Origin: Frigoribacterium sp. PhB116
Lineage (GTDB): Bacteria > Actinomycetota > Actinomycetes > Actinomycetales > Microbacteriaceae
Direction of reading: 5' to 3'
NCBI RefSeq assembly: GCF_004364285.1
Contig: NZ_SOBE01000002.1
Span: 806,001 to 870,000 of the forward strand
DNA: 64,000 nt
This document shows positions 1 to 12,869 of this stretch, in pieces. The position numbers and the translations under genes were made by a program. The first letter of the stretch is position 1. Each line of letters begins with the position of its first letter. The notes beneath the pieces were generated by a model. That model ran no database searches, was not told where the DNA came from, and saw nothing but the letters and a program-made list of their open reading frames with translations.

Positions 1-226
1 TGCCGATGAAGATCGCGATGAGCCAGATCGGCAGGCCGAGGGCGCCGGGGTTCGTGGCCGCCAGGATGCCCGTGATGATGAGCAGGGTGTCGCCGGGGAA
101 CAGGAACCCGATCAGCAGCCCGGTCTCGGCGAAGACGAGCAGGCAGACGCCGAGCACGGCCCAGGGGCCGAACGCCGACAGGAGGTACTCGGGGTCGAGC
201 CACGAGATGGTCGCCAGGGGCAGCAT
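1..226 (-). CDS. DedA family membrane protein (C-terminus outside window)
   Basis: Only the first 75 residues are present; the gene runs off the left edge. The start reads [16 protein letters not shown], followed by a hydrophobic helix (about residues 18-36) and the segment [18 protein letters not shown]. Acidic FAE followed by FxPGD is the signature of the N-terminal half of DedA/SNARE-associated proteins, which are inner-membrane proteins linked to lipid-carrier recycling and envelope homeostasis. The ATG is preceded by a purine-rich AGAAAGAG. A second DedA gene lies at 13867-14595. Family assignment is firm; the substrate is unknown. Confidence 0.85.
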   Translation of the reverse strand, partial: MLPLATISWLDPEYLLSAFGPWAVLGVCLLVFAETGLLIGFLFPGDTLLIITGILAATNPGALGLPIWLIAIFIG

Positions 227-266
227 GGGTCTCTTTCTCGAGGTGCCGGGAGGCCCAGGCTACTCG

Positions 267-348
267 TGCGGGAGAAGGGACTTGAACCCTCACGCCCGAA
301 GGCACAGGAACCTAAATCCTGCGTGTCTGCCAGTTTCACCACTCCCGC
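267..348 (-). tRNA. tRNA-Leu (anticodon TAG)
   Basis: Read on the minus strand it starts GCGGGAG and ends CTCCCGC plus discriminator A, a perfect 7-bp acceptor stem. The anticodon stem CAGGA/TCCTG encloses the loop TTTAGGT, giving anticodon TAG (reads CUA). The long variable arm (TGCCTTCGGGCG) is typical of a class II leucine tRNA, and GGGTTCAAGTCCC forms the T arm. CCA is not encoded. It sits between the DedA gene and the MFS gene, all on the minus strand. Confidence 0.96.
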
Positions 349-368
349 GGGCAGGACCGAGTGTACCG

Positions 369-415
<47 letters not shown>

Positions 416-432
416 GAGGCGGCGGCCTGGGC

Positions 433-1704
433 TCAGCGCAGCTCCCGCGGCACGTGCGGCGAGTACCGCGGCACGTAGCGCAGCAGGATGACGGCCCCGA
501 CGAGGCCGAGCACGCCCATCACCCCGCTCGCCAGCGAGATCGAGACCACGGCGGTCAGCCCCGAGATGAGCAGCGGTGCGGCCGCACTGCCCGCGTCGCC
601 CGTGAACCGCCAGGCGCCGAGGAACGGCGCAGGGTCGGCCCGGTCGGCGAGGTCGGCGCCGAGGGTCATGAGGATGCCGCTGCCGATGCCGTTCGCGAGC
701 GACATGAACATCGCCACCGCCACGAACCAGCCCCCCCGGGCGTCGAGGTCGTGGGTGAGCGACAACGCCAGGTACGAGATCGAGAGGCCGACCATCGAGG
801 GGACGGCGCTCCAGAGGCGGCCCCAGCGGTCCATGATCTGGCCGCTCGTGTAGAAGAGCGCGAAGTCGACGGCGCCCGCGATGCCGATGATCAGCGCCGT
901 CTGCGGCGCGCTGATCCCGATGCTCACGGCCCAGAGCGGCAGGATCACCTGGCGCCCGGCCCGCATCGCGCCGATCAGCGCGGCGCCGCTGCCCAGCTTG
1001 ACGAGTACGCCGCGGTGGCGGGCGAGCGTGCGGAACAGGCCCTCCGCCTCCTTCGCGACCTCCTCCTCCCCGGCGGTCGGGGCGTCGACGGGGACGGCGG
1101 CCGCCGCCCGCCGCTCGCGGAGCACCTCGGACGGGTCGCGCAGCACGAGCAGCACGACGGCCGCGCCGAGGCAGCCGGCGACGTGGATCCAGAAGGCGGA
1201 CTGCGTCGAGCCGGTGAGGTGGATGGTGCCGGCCGCGAGGAACGGGCCGACGAAGTAGCCGAGCCGGAAGACCCCGCCGAGGCTCGAGAGCGCCCGCGCC
1301 CGGACCTCGACCGGCACGAAGCTCGTCATGAACGCGTGCCGGGCCAGGGCGAACACGGCCGTCGAGAGGCCGATCAGCAGCACGCCCCCGGCCAGGACCC
1401 ACTCGTTCGGCGCCCACACGCAGGTCAGCAGCCCGACGATGCTCACGAGCGCGGCGGAGATCATCGCGGTGCGCTCGCCGATGCGGGAGACGAGCCAGCC
1501 GCTCGGGACGTCGCCGATCAGCTCGCCCACCAGGATGAGCGCGGCGACGAAGGCCGCGAAGGGCAGGGTCGCCCCGAGGTCGCTGGCGACGACCGGGATG
1601 ATCGGGATGATCGCACCCTCGCCGATCGCGAACAAGGCGGCGGGGAGGAAGGCCGACAGGGCGACGGACCGGAACGAGAAGGCGGGGGAGGGCGTCGACG
1701 TCAT
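433..1704 (-). CDS. MFS transporter
   Basis: A protein of about 423 residues with roughly twelve hydrophobic segments, of the major facilitator superfamily. The N-terminal half shows the expected loop after TM2 (SGWLVSRIGERTAM, an MFS motif-A variant). A charged central loop with a PVDAPTAGEEEVAKEAEG stretch separates the two six-helix halves. The substrate cannot be told; drug or sugar efflux is typical. The ATG at 1704 gives MTSTPSPAF; an in-frame GTG twelve bases upstream (1716) is an alternative with a similarly weak ribosome-binding site. The gene is divergent from mnmA with under 100 bases between them, and its 3' end abuts the GAGCAC repeat and tRNA-Leu. Confidence 0.85.
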   Translation of the reverse strand: MTSTPSPAFSFRSVALSAFLPAALFAIGEGAIIPIIPVVASDLGATLPFAAFVAALILVGELIGDVPSGWLVSRIGERTAMISAALVSIVGLLTCVWAPNEWVLAGGVLLIGLSTAVFALARHAFMTSFVPVEVRARALSSLGGVFRLGYFVGPFLAAGTIHLTGSTQSAFWIHVAGCLGAAVVLLVLRDPSEVLRERRAAAAVPVDAPTAGEEEVAKEAEGLFRTLARHRGVLVKLGSGAALIGAMRAGRQVILPLWAVSIGISAPQTALIIGIAGAVDFALFYTSGQIMDRWGRLWSAVPSMVGLSISYLALSLTHDLDARGGWFVAVAMFMSLANGIGSGILMTLGADLADRADPAPFLGAWRFTGDAGSAAAPLLISGLTAVVSISLASGVMGVLGLVGAVILLRYVPRYSPHVPRELR

Positions 1705-1777
1705 GGCACCGGCCACACTATGCCTGCCTCGGCCGGGGTCGACCGCCCTGGCCCCGCCGGGCCCGGGCGCGGCTGCT

Positions 1778-1783
1778 TACACT
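1778..1783 (+). promoter_or_regulatory. Probable -10 element of mnmA (leaderless)
   Basis: TACACT lies six bases before the mnmA ATG. That spacing puts the transcription start at or next to the A of the ATG, and no Shine-Dalgarno sequence precedes it. I infer a leaderless mnmA mRNA. No convincing -35 is visible. Confidence 0.55.
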
Positions 1784-1789
1784 TGACGG

Positions 1790-5235
<3,446 letters not shown>

Positions 5236-5342
5236 CGAAAACCCTGGTCAGGCGGCACCTCGCGCTCTTAAGATGAGGGCGCGCATCGGCCGGGGCTGTA
5301 GGGGGTCGTGGCTCGGGTGCGCACGAGAGGGAAAGACCCGAC

Positions 5343-6848
5343 GTGCTGTTCCTCGCCGCAGCCATCCTGTCCGCATCGATCCACCTCACCGGGGTGGTCG
5401 TCGGTCCCGTCGAGCCTGCCGCCGGGCCTGGGGCAGCGGGTGCCGAGGCGCACACGGTGTCCCCGGTGCGCACAGGGTCCGATATGCGAACGGGGTCCGA
5501 GACGTCAGCTCGCCAGGACCAAGCCGCGTCCGAGCACGCCACGTCCGTCGGCCCGGGGACTTCGCCCGCGCCCACGAGCCTGGCCGAGCCTGCCCGCCCG
5601 GCCCTCTCCGACGTCTGCGCGGGAGCCGTCCCCGCGTCCTGCCTCGACGACCTCGCGACGGCGAGCGAGGACGAGCTCGAGGGCCTGGCCGCCTCCCTGG
5701 ACGCCTCCGGCGACGACACCGGTGCGCTCGTCGACGCGGTCGCCTCCGTCCGGACCGCCTCCGAGGTCGCATCCTGGTGGGCCGGCCTCGACCCCTCGCG
5801 CCAGCTGACACTCGTCGCTCGCGTTCCCGGCCTGGTCGGCAACCTCGAGGGCGTGCCCTACACGGCCAGGGACGAGGCCAACCGCCTGTTCCTCGTGGCC
5901 GCGCGCACGGCGATCGACGAGCGTCGGGGCACCCGGGACGAACGGCGCGACGACGACGCCCGCGCCGAGATGCTCGACCAGGTCGCCGCGGCGATCGGGG
6001 GCCGCGCGGCCGGCGACGCTGAGCGGCACCTCGTCGTCCTGGACACGGTGCTGCCGGGCCGGGCCGCCGTCTCGGTGGGCGACCTCGACACGGCCGACGA
6101 CGTCAGCGTGCTCGTGCCGGGCATGTTCTTCACCGTCGGCAGCCAGCTCGTCGACTGGACCGACACGGCCGGCGAGCTCTACGACGAACAGCGGTCGTGG
6201 ACGTACCTCCTGGCGAGGGCCGACGGCGACGGGCTCGACCAGGTCGCCGTCGTGGCGTGGCTCGGCTACCGGACCCCCGACCTGACCAACGTCTACGGGC
6301 TCGACCTCGCCCGGGCAGGGGCCGACCGCCTCGGGGACGCGATCACGGGGCTCGACGCGGCCCGCGCCTCCTCGCCTGCCCGGGTGACGGTCGTCGCCCA
6401 CTCCTACGGGTCGACGACGGCCACGCTCGCCCTGTCGTCCGGGGCCGTCTCGGTCGACTCCCTCGTGCTGCTCGGCTCGCCCGGCAGCGTCGTCCCGTCC
6501 GCGTCGATGCTCGACGTCGCCGGCGACGACGTCTACGCCGCGGCGGGCAGCTTCGACCCCGTGGCCGGCAGCGCGTACTTCGGCGCCGACCCCGGCACCG
6601 CCGGCTTCGGCGCCGTGCTGCTGCACACCGGGGGAGGCGAGGACGGCTACACGGGACGCGCCCTGGCCGCCGCCCTCGGCCACAACTCCTACCTCGTGCC
6701 GGGCACCGAGACCCTGCGCAGCACGGCCCTCATCGGGCTCGGCCGCGGCGACCTGGTGGACGGCGAGCCCGGCGACCCCCGACCGGTCGCCCCCGAGGCG
6801 CCCGACCTGTCGCTCGTGCGGCCCCAGGAGCTCTACGTGCGGGACTGA
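5343..6848 (+). CDS. Secreted alpha/beta hydrolase, DUF1023 family
   Basis: 501 residues. A short hydrophobic N-terminus (MLFLAAAILSASIHLTGVVV) suggests export or membrane anchoring. A low-complexity linker and a helical region follow, then an alpha/beta-hydrolase core. That core carries the nucleophile elbow AHSYGS (Ser354), the strand VLLGSPGS and a late His in GHNSYLVPG. This arrangement matches DUF1023 hydrolases common in actinobacteria; substrates are unknown. The GTG start follows GAGGGAAAG at good spacing. A TAAGAT hexamer at 5269-5274 is a plausible -10 with a leader of about 60 bases. The gene stands alone between ligA and gatC. Confidence 0.82.
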   Translation: MLFLAAAILSASIHLTGVVVGPVEPAAGPGAAGAEAHTVSPVRTGSDMRTGSETSARQDQAASEHATSVGPGTSPAPTSLAEPARPALSDVCAGAVPASCLDDLATASEDELEGLAASLDASGDDTGALVDAVASVRTASEVASWWAGLDPSRQLTLVARVPGLVGNLEGVPYTARDEANRLFLVAARTAIDERRGTRDERRDDDARAEMLDQVAAAIGGRAAGDAERHLVVLDTVLPGRAAVSVGDLDTADDVSVLVPGMFFTVGSQLVDWTDTAGELYDEQRSWTYLLARADGDGLDQVAVVAWLGYRTPDLTNVYGLDLARAGADRLGDAITGLDAARASSPARVTVVAHSYGSTTATLALSSGAVSVDSLVLLGSPGSVVPSASMLDVAGDDVYAAAGSFDPVAGSAYFGADPGTAGFGAVLLHTGGGEDGYTGRALAAALGHNSYLVPGTETLRSTALIGLGRGDLVDGEPGDPRPVAPEAPDLSLVRPQELYVRD

Positions 6849-6911
6849 CGCCCGCCGGACGCGACCTCGAGGCAGCAGCCGCCGGGACCAGCCGGGCCGG
6901 GCGCGGCCCCG

Positions 6912-6945
6912 TAAGATCGTGGGGTACCCCCAGCCGCGGTACCCC
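6912..6945 (+). promoter_or_regulatory. Probable gatC -10 and leader hairpin
   Basis: TAAGAT at 6912-6917 resembles a -10 element. Just downstream, GGGGTACC (6921-6928) and GGTACCCC (6938-6945) form an 8-bp perfect inverted repeat. Initiation would fall inside or beside this repeat, so it could be an operator or a 5'-end hairpin. No -35 match is clear. Confidence 0.4.
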
Positions 6946-6969
6946 AGACGAACCACGTGACGGAGCAGC

Positions 6970-7269
6970 ATGTCTGAAATCACGCGCGAACAGGTGGAGC
7001 ACCTCGCAGGTCTCGCCCGCATCGCCCTCACCCCCGACGAGATCGAGACCATGACCCGGGAGCTCGGGCAGATCGTCGACAACGTCGCCAAGGTGTCCGA
7101 GGTCGCGACCGACGACGTCCCGGCGACCAGCCACCCGATCCCGTTGACGAACGTCTTCCGCGACGACGTCGTCGGCGAGACCCTCACGGTCGAGCAGGCG
7201 CTCTCGGGCGCGCCCGACCACGACGGCTCGCGGTTCCGCGTGACCGCCATCCTGGGAGAGGAGCAGTAG
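6970..7269 (+). CDS. gatC: Asp-tRNA(Asn)/Glu-tRNA(Gln) amidotransferase subunit C
   Basis: A 99-residue GatC. It begins [37 protein letters not shown], the conserved helical start of the family, and continues with the extended segment that wraps the GatA-GatB interface. Together with GatA and GatB it converts misacylated Glu-tRNA(Gln) or Asp-tRNA(Asn) to the amidated form. The ATG has GGAG upstream. gatA begins two bases after the stop, so the trio forms one operon. Confidence 0.96.
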   Translation: MSEITREQVEHLAGLARIALTPDEIETMTRELGQIVDNVAKVSEVATDDVPATSHPIPLTNVFRDDVVGETLTVEQALSGAPDHDGSRFRVTAILGEEQ

Positions 7270-7271
7270 CC

Positions 7272-8822
7272 GTGGCCGACGCCTCCTCGATCATCCGCCT
7301 CAGCGCGGACGACCTCAGCACCCGCCTCGCCTCGCGTGACGTGTCGTCCGTCGAGGTCGTGCAGGCGCACCTCGACCGCATCGCCGCCGTCGACGGCGAC
7401 GTGCACGCGTTCCTGCACGTCAGCGACCAGGCCCTGGCGACGGCAGCCGACGTCGACCGCCGCCGCGCCGCGGGCGACGCGATGGGCCCCCTCGCGGGCG
7501 TGCCGATCGCCGTCAAGGACGTCCTCTGCACGATCGACATGCCGTCGACCTCGGGCAGCCGCATCCTCGAGGGCTGGGTGCCGCCGTACGACGCGACCGT
7601 CGTCGCGAAGCTGCGCGCCGCCGATCTCGTGCCCCTCGGCAAGACGAACATGGACGAGTTCGCGATGGGCTCGTCGACCGAGTTCTCCGCCTACGGCCCG
7701 ACGCACAACCCGTGGTCGCTCGACCGCGTGCCCGGCGGCTCGGGCGGCGGCTCGGCCGCGGCCGTCGCCGCCTTCGAGGCGCCCCTGGCCCTCGGCAGCG
7801 ACACCGGCGGGTCGATCCGCCAGCCGGGCGCCGTCACCGGAACGGTCGGCGTCAAGCCCACCTACGGCGGCGTCAGCCGCTACGGCGCCATCGCGCTCGC
7901 GAGCTCGCTCGACCAGGTCGGCCCCGTCAGCCGCACCGTGCTCGACTCGGCGCTGCTGCACGACGTCATCAAGGGCCACGACCGCCGCGACTCCACCTCG
8001 CTGCGCGACGAGTGGCCGTCGTTCGCCGACGCCGCCCGCCGCGGCCTGGCCGGCGGTGCCCTGCAGGGCGTGCGCGTCGGCGTCGTCCGGCAGCTCGCCG
8101 GCGAGGGCTTCCAGGCAGGCGTGAAGGCGCGCTTCGCCGAGGCGCTCGACCTGCTGACCGGCGCCGGCGCCGAGGTCGTCGAGATCGACGCCCCGAGCTT
8201 CGAGTACGCGATCAGCGCCTACTACCTGATCCTCCCCGCGGAGGCCTCGAGCAACCTCGCGAAGTTCGACTCCGTGCGCTTCGGCATGCGCGTCGTGCCC
8301 GAGGGCCGCGGCACCGTCGAGGACGTCATGGCCGCCACCCGCGAGGCCGGCTTCGGCCCGGAGGTGAAGCGCCGCATCATCCTCGGCACCTACGCGCTGA
8401 GCGCGGGCTACTACGACGCCTACTACGGCAGCGCCCAGAAGGTGCGCACGCTCGTGCAGCGCGACTTCGCGGCCGCGTTCGAGAAGGTCGACGTGCTCGT
8501 CTCGCCGTCGGCGCCGACCACAGCGTTCCCGCTCGGCGAGAAGCTCGACGACCCGCTGTCGATGTACCTGAACGACCTCACGACCATCCCCGCGAACCTC
8601 GCCGGCGTGCCCGGCATCACGGTGCCGATGGGGCTCGCCGACGAGGACGGCCTGCCGACGGGCCTGCAGTTCATGGCTCCCGCCCGCGAGGACGCGCGTC
8701 TCTACACCTACGGCGCCGCCGTCGAGCAGCTCCTCGAGCGGGGCTGGGGACACACTCTCATCTCGCGTGCGCCCGACCTGAGCAGCACCGAGCAGACCGC
8801 CGCCACCGAGGGAGTCATCTGA
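7272..8822 (+). CDS. gatA: Asp-tRNA(Asn)/Glu-tRNA(Gln) amidotransferase subunit A
   Basis: 516 residues, the amidase-signature glutaminase subunit that releases ammonia from glutamine for GatB. The Ser-cisSer-Lys triad is visible: Lys82 in IAVKDV, Ser157 in [11 protein letters not shown] and Ser181 in [11 protein letters not shown]. The start is GTG two bases after gatC. The stop TGA overlaps the gatB ATG (TGATG), indicating coupled translation. Length and motifs are entirely standard. Confidence 0.97.
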   Translation: MADASSIIRLSADDLSTRLASRDVSSVEVVQAHLDRIAAVDGDVHAFLHVSDQALATAADVDRRRAAGDAMGPLAGVPIAVKDVLCTIDMPSTSGSRILEGWVPPYDATVVAKLRAADLVPLGKTNMDEFAMGSSTEFSAYGPTHNPWSLDRVPGGSGGGSAAAVAAFEAPLALGSDTGGSIRQPGAVTGTVGVKPTYGGVSRYGAIALASSLDQVGPVSRTVLDSALLHDVIKGHDRRDSTSLRDEWPSFADAARRGLAGGALQGVRVGVVRQLAGEGFQAGVKARFAEALDLLTGAGAEVVEIDAPSFEYAISAYYLILPAEASSNLAKFDSVRFGMRVVPEGRGTVEDVMAATREAGFGPEVKRRIILGTYALSAGYYDAYYGSAQKVRTLVQRDFAAAFEKVDVLVSPSAPTTAFPLGEKLDDPLSMYLNDLTTIPANLAGVPGITVPMGLADEDGLPTGLQFMAPAREDARLYTYGAAVEQLLERGWGHTLISRAPDLSSTEQTAATEGVI

Positions 8823-10321
8823 TGGCCAAGGCAGACCTGATGGACTACGACGAGGCGCTCGCCCGGTACGAGGTGGTGCTCGGCTTCGAGGTGCACGTCG
8901 AGCTCGGCACGAAGACCAAGATGTTCTCCGACGCGCCGAACTTCTTCGGCGGCGAGCCGAACACGAACGTGACGCCGGTCGACCTGGGGCTGCCGGGCTC
9001 GCTGCCGGTGGTCAACGAGCAGGCCGTGACCTACTCGATCAGCCTCGGCCTCGCGCTCGGCTGCTCGATCGCCGAGAGCTCGCGCTTCGCCCGGAAGAAC
9101 TACTTCTACCCGGACAACCCCAAGAACTACCAGGTCAGCCAGTTCGACGAGCCGATCGCGTTCGAGGGCGAGGTCGAGGTCGAGCTGCCCGACGGCACCG
9201 TGTTCCACGTGCCGATCGAGCGGGCGCACATGGAGGAGGACGCCGGCAAGCTCACGCACATCGGCGGCTCGACCGGTCGCATCCAGGGCGCCGAGTACTC
9301 GCTCGTCGACTACAACCGCGCGGGCATCCCGCTCGTCGAGATCGTCACGAAGCCGATCATCGGCGCGGGTGCCCTCGGCCCCGAGCTCGGCGCCGCGTAC
9401 GTCTCGACGATCCGCGACATCGTCCGCAGCCTCGGCGTCAGCGAGGCGCGGATGGAGCGCGGCAACCTGCGCTGCGACGCCAACGTGTCGCTCCGTCCGC
9501 ACGGCCAGGAGAAGCTGGGCACGCGCACCGAGACGAAGAACGTCAACTCGTTCCGCTCGGTCGAGCGCGCCGTCCGCCACGAGATCCAGCGCCAGGCGGC
9601 GATCCTCGCCGCGGGCGGGACGATCACCCAAGAGACGCGCCACTGGCACGAGGACACCGGGCGCACCTCCGCCGGGCGCCCGAAGAGCGACGCCGACGAC
9701 TACCGGTACTTCCCCGAGCCCGACCTGCTGCCGGTCGTCCCGTCGCGCGAGCTCGTCGAGCAGCTCCGCCTGGCCCTGCCGGAGGCGCCGGTGGCCCTGC
9801 GTCGCCGTCTCAAGGCCGAGTGGGCCTTCGCCGACCAGGAGTTCCAGGACGTCGTCAACTCGGGCCTCCTGCAGGAGCTCGTCGACACCGTCGCCGCCGG
9901 CGCGTCGCCCCAGGCGGCCCGCAAGTGGTGGACCGGCGAGATCGCCCGCACCGCCAACGCGGCCGGCGTCGAGCCGTCGTCGCTCGTGTCGCCCCTGCAC
10001 GTCAGCGAGCTGATCGCCCTCGTCGAGTCCGGCGAGCTGACCGACCGTCTCGCCCGTCAGGTGCTCGAGGGCGTCGTCGCCGGCGAGGGCTCGCCCGCCG
10101 AGGTCGTCGCCTCGCGCGGCCTCGCGGTCGTCTCGGACGACGGAGCGCTCATCGCCGCCATCGACGAGGCGCTCGCCCAGCAGCCCGACGTGCTGGCGAA
10201 GATCCGCGACGGCAAGGTCCAGGCGGCCGGCGCCGTCATCGGCGCCGTCATGAAGGCGATGAAGGGCCAGGCGGACGCCGCGCGCGTCCGCGAGCTCGTG
10301 CTCGAGAGGGCGCAGGCCTGA
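8822..10321 (+). CDS. gatB: Asp-tRNA(Asn)/Glu-tRNA(Gln) amidotransferase subunit B
   Basis: 499 residues. GatB binds the misacylated tRNA, activates the acyl carboxylate with ATP and amidates it with ammonia channelled from GatA. The start reads [23 protein letters not shown], with conserved [10 protein letters not shown] and [16 protein letters not shown] further on. The C-terminal tail domain shared with YqeY ends [30 protein letters not shown]. The ATG is the one overlapping the gatA stop, which discards a long upstream extension of the frame that lies inside gatA. Confidence 0.97.
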   Translation: MAKADLMDYDEALARYEVVLGFEVHVELGTKTKMFSDAPNFFGGEPNTNVTPVDLGLPGSLPVVNEQAVTYSISLGLALGCSIAESSRFARKNYFYPDNPKNYQVSQFDEPIAFEGEVEVELPDGTVFHVPIERAHMEEDAGKLTHIGGSTGRIQGAEYSLVDYNRAGIPLVEIVTKPIIGAGALGPELGAAYVSTIRDIVRSLGVSEARMERGNLRCDANVSLRPHGQEKLGTRTETKNVNSFRSVERAVRHEIQRQAAILAAGGTITQETRHWHEDTGRTSAGRPKSDADDYRYFPEPDLLPVVPSRELVEQLRLALPEAPVALRRRLKAEWAFADQEFQDVVNSGLLQELVDTVAAGASPQAARKWWTGEIARTANAAGVEPSSLVSPLHVSELIALVESGELTDRLARQVLEGVVAGEGSPAEVVASRGLAVVSDDGALIAAIDEALAQQPDVLAKIRDGKVQAAGAVIGAVMKAMKGQADAARVRELVLERAQA

Positions 10322-10325
10322 CCAC

Positions 10326-10348
10326 CCGCCTCGACGCCGCAGAGGCGG
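10326..10348 (+). terminator. Hairpin after gatB
   Basis: CCGCCTC and GAGGCGG pair across a nine-base loop immediately after the gatB stop. The stem is short and no U-tract follows, so termination would be weak. The next gene starts only ten bases further on. Confidence 0.35.
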
Positions 10349-10358
10349 CCCGGTCACG

Positions 10359-11201
10359 ATGACCGTGCCGCCTCTGCTCCGTGCCGCCGCGCCGATGGGC
10401 CTCGCCCTCGTCGCGGCGGCGCTCGTCCTGGTGACCGCCTCGCAGCTGCTGCCCGAGCGCGTGGCGGTGGTCCACCTCCGGGACGGGGCCACGGGGCTGG
10501 CGGCGAGCCGGTCCGACCTCGTGCTGATCGCCTCCTCACTGCTCGTCGGCCTCGTGCTGGCGTGGCTGGTGACGGCCGCCGCGCTCGCGTGGACGCCGGC
10601 TCGGCACCTGCTCGTGCCGTACGCCGCGCACTGGAAGATGGCGCCCCGCCGTCGCGAGCTGCGGCTGCGCCTGGCTCGCTGGGCCGCGCGGGCCTTCGCC
10701 GCCGCGGTCTGGTTCGTGACGGCCCTCGTCGTCCTCGCGATCGCCGGGCAGAGCGGGGGGCCGCTGGCGGCCTGGTGGCTGCCGCTCGTCGCGTCGGGTC
10801 TCTACGTCCTCGTCGTGCTCGGCGGCTTCGCCTGGGCGTTCGGGCTCGGCTTCCGACCGGACGGATCCGCTGGCCCGACGGCTTCGGCGGCGACGGCCCC
10901 GGCACGATCGGGGGCTGCCGCCTCGGCGTCGTCGTCCACAGCCGCCCCGGCCCTGCGCGCCGACCCTGCGTCACGCCCCACCGCGCCTGCCGACCGCCCC
11001 GGGCCCAGGTCGGGGCTCGGCTCCGCCACGGGCCCCGCTGTGGCTCCCCGCGCGACCCGCCCGCCGCCCTCGAGCACCGTGCCAGGGCGTCGACCGACGA
11101 CGGGGCGCCCCGCCGGCGGCGAGCCCGACGGCAAGGGCCCGCCGCGCCCCTACCAGCCCCGACCCACCCGACCCACCCGAGGAGGACCGCCCCGTGGATG
11201 A
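10359..11201 (+). CDS. Uncharacterised membrane protein
   Basis: 280 residues in two parts. Residues 1 to about 165 carry four likely transmembrane helices, with a positively charged cytoplasmic loop between helices 2 and 3 (VPYAAHWKMAPRRRELRLRL). The remaining 115 residues are a low-complexity Ala/Pro/Ser/Thr/Arg tail with no recognisable fold. I do not recognise the family. The stop overlaps the start of the DUF3097 gene by eight bases, so the two are probably cotranscribed. The tail compositional bias is strong enough that its exact frame deserves checking, but codon usage stays G/C-ending throughout. Confidence 0.65.
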   Translation: MTVPPLLRAAAPMGLALVAAALVLVTASQLLPERVAVVHLRDGATGLAASRSDLVLIASSLLVGLVLAWLVTAAALAWTPARHLLVPYAAHWKMAPRRRELRLRLARWAARAFAAAVWFVTALVVLAIAGQSGGPLAAWWLPLVASGLYVLVVLGGFAWAFGLGFRPDGSAGPTASAATAPARSGAAASASSSTAAPALRADPASRPTAPADRPGPRSGLGSATGPAVAPRATRPPPSSTVPGRRPTTGRPAGGEPDGKGPPRPYQPRPTRPTRGGPPRG

Positions 11202-12030
11202 CGACCGCTACGGACAGGACGTGCTGAGCGGCGACTGGAAGCGCTCGTCGCGACCGGCGCCGACGCCCACCGACGCCGTCCGCGACCTCGTCGTCGAGGA
11301 GGCGCGCAGCGGCTTCACGGGAGCCGTCGTGCGGGTCGAGGCCGGCACCGTCGAGCTGGAGGACTGGAAGGGCCGCGTCCGCGCCTTCCCCCTCGGCGGG
11401 TCGTTCCTGATCGACGGCTCCCCGGTCGCGCTGCGCGTGCCCCGCGCGGCGCCCCAGGGGCGCGCACGGACGGCCTCGGGCTCGTTCGCGGTCGACGGGG
11501 CCAGGGCACGGGTCGCCCGCGAGAGCAGGATCTTCGTCGAGGGCCGGCACGACGCCGAGCTCGTCGAGAAGGTCTGGGGCGCCGACCTGCGGGTCGAGGG
11601 CGTCGTCGTCGAGTACCTCGAGGGCGTCGACCACCTGGCCGAGGTGCTCGCCGAGTTCCGGCCGACCGCGAGCCGCCGCGTCGGCGTGCTGGTGGACCAC
11701 CTGGTGGCCGGGTCGAAGGAGAGCCGCATCGCCGACTCGATCGCCCGCGGGCCGTCGGGCGCTCACGTGCTCGTCGTCGGCCACCCGTTCGTCGACGTCT
11801 GGCAGGCCGTGAAGCCGGGTCGCCTGGGTCTCGAGGCGTGGCCCACCGTGCCGCGCTCGGTCGAGTGGAAGCACGGCATCTGCGAGCACCTCGGCTGGCC
11901 CCACGACGACCAGGCCGACATCGCCGCCGCCTGGCAGCGGATCCTCGGCCGAGTACGGACCTTCGGCGACCTCGAGCCCGCCCTGCTCGGCCGCGTCGAG
12001 CAGCTGATCGACTTCGTCACCGTCGACTGA
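11194..12030 (+). CDS. DUF3097 family protein
   Basis: 278 residues, matching DUF3097, a soluble actinobacterial family of unknown function. The core reads RIFVEGRHDAELVEKVWGADLRVEGVVVEYLEG then VGVLVDHLVAGSKESRIAD. VEGRHD with a later LVDHL resembles a Toprim-type acidic site (Glu, then Asp-x-His), so a nucleic-acid or phosphotransfer role is possible but unproved. The start is GTG preceded by GAGGAGGA and overlaps the previous stop. The GTG is chosen over an out-of-frame ATG four bases later. Confidence 0.85.
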   Translation: MDDDRYGQDVLSGDWKRSSRPAPTPTDAVRDLVVEEARSGFTGAVVRVEAGTVELEDWKGRVRAFPLGGSFLIDGSPVALRVPRAAPQGRARTASGSFAVDGARARVARESRIFVEGRHDAELVEKVWGADLRVEGVVVEYLEGVDHLAEVLAEFRPTASRRVGVLVDHLVAGSKESRIADSIARGPSGAHVLVVGHPFVDVWQAVKPGRLGLEAWPTVPRSVEWKHGICEHLGWPHDDQADIAAAWQRILGRVRTFGDLEPALLGRVEQLIDFVTVD

Positions 12031-12055
12031 CCCGACCCGCCCGCCACCTCCTCAT

Positions 12056-12155
12056 TCAGGAACATGTGTCCTGATCCGCGCGGGGAGGGGCGTGATCGTC
12101 CTGATCCGTGCACGGATCAGGACCGCGTGACGGCTCGTTCCTGGTCCCTGGAACG
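12056..12155. promoter_or_regulatory. Cluster of operator-like palindromes
   Basis: Three inverted repeats lie in the 188-base gap before the gene at 12219. They are TCAGGA-N7-TCCTGA (12056-12074), a perfect 26-bp palindrome with half-site GTCCTGATCCGTG (12098-12123), and CGTTCC-N8-GGAACG (12136-12155). The string GTCCTGATCCG occurs twice, at 12068 and 12098, exactly 30 bases apart, which is about three helical turns. That phasing favours cooperative binding by a dimeric regulator over a terminator. A TAGATT -10-like hexamer follows at 12207-12212. Confidence 0.6.
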
Positions 12156-12218
12156 TCGGAGGTGCGAATCGCCCGACGGCAGCGGCCCCCGACGGGCTCC
12201 GCGCCCTAGATTCGTCGC

Positions 12219-12869
12219 ATGGCCGATTCGATCGAGGGGCAGGTGCGCGGGGCGGTCGACGCCTGGCTGCGCTGGCTGCCGCGCTGGCGGATCGGCACGG
12301 CGCGCGGTCGCACCCGGGTCTGCCGCACCTGCTTCGGCTCGCCGGTCTCCACCGCCGCCGGTCTCGACCACGACGTGCCGCACGCCGTCCAGCACGCGCT
12401 GCTCAACCGCCTCCGGTACATCGTCGACGCCGAGGTCGACACCTACACTGCCCGCAACCTGCCCCTGGTCGACCGCGAGCTGCGACGCGCCGCGGCGGGC
12501 GAGCCCGACGGGTACCGCCCGGAGGCCGACCTCGCGCCCGAGTTCGACGGCCTCGACGTCGACCCCGAGCCGGACCCGACCCAGCCGTTCCTGTTCACCC
12601 TGGCGGGCCTCGCCGCCGAGGACGCGCCTCCTGCGGGCGGGACCGACGAGGAGGCGGCGGCCGAGCCGGAGTTCACCGAGCAGGCCAAGCAGGCCCTCCG
12701 TCGCGAGCTCGCGCTCGCCGACGAGCACGCCCAGGCGGTCGGGACGGCCCTCTGCTTCGCCGTCGCCGGCCACCGGGAGCGCATCGCGGAGGCCCTGGCG
12801 CGCCTCGTCGAGCCCCAGGTCGACGACCTCCTCGCCGAGCTGTCGCGCACCCTGGAGCAGCCACGATGA
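12219..12869 (+). CDS. Hypothetical protein with CxxC motif
   Basis: 216 residues, not recognised. The N-terminal 100 residues are well ordered, with an amphipathic start (GQVRGAVDAWLRWLPRWRIG), a CRTC pair (Cys35/Cys38) and a His/Asp-rich stretch HDVPHAVQHALLNRLRYIVD. The middle is acidic and low-complexity (EFDGLDVDPEPDPTQPF). The C-terminal third is helical and charged. The ATG sits six bases after TAGATT, suggesting a leaderless start. The stop overlaps the next gene by four bases (ATGA), so the two form an operon downstream of the palindrome cluster. Confidence 0.7.
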   Translation: MADSIEGQVRGAVDAWLRWLPRWRIGTARGRTRVCRTCFGSPVSTAAGLDHDVPHAVQHALLNRLRYIVDAEVDTYTARNLPLVDRELRRAAAGEPDGYRPEADLAPEFDGLDVDPEPDPTQPFLFTLAGLAAEDAPPAGGTDEEAAAEPEFTEQAKQALRRELALADEHAQAVGTALCFAVAGHRERIAEALARLVEPQVDDLLAELSRTLEQPR

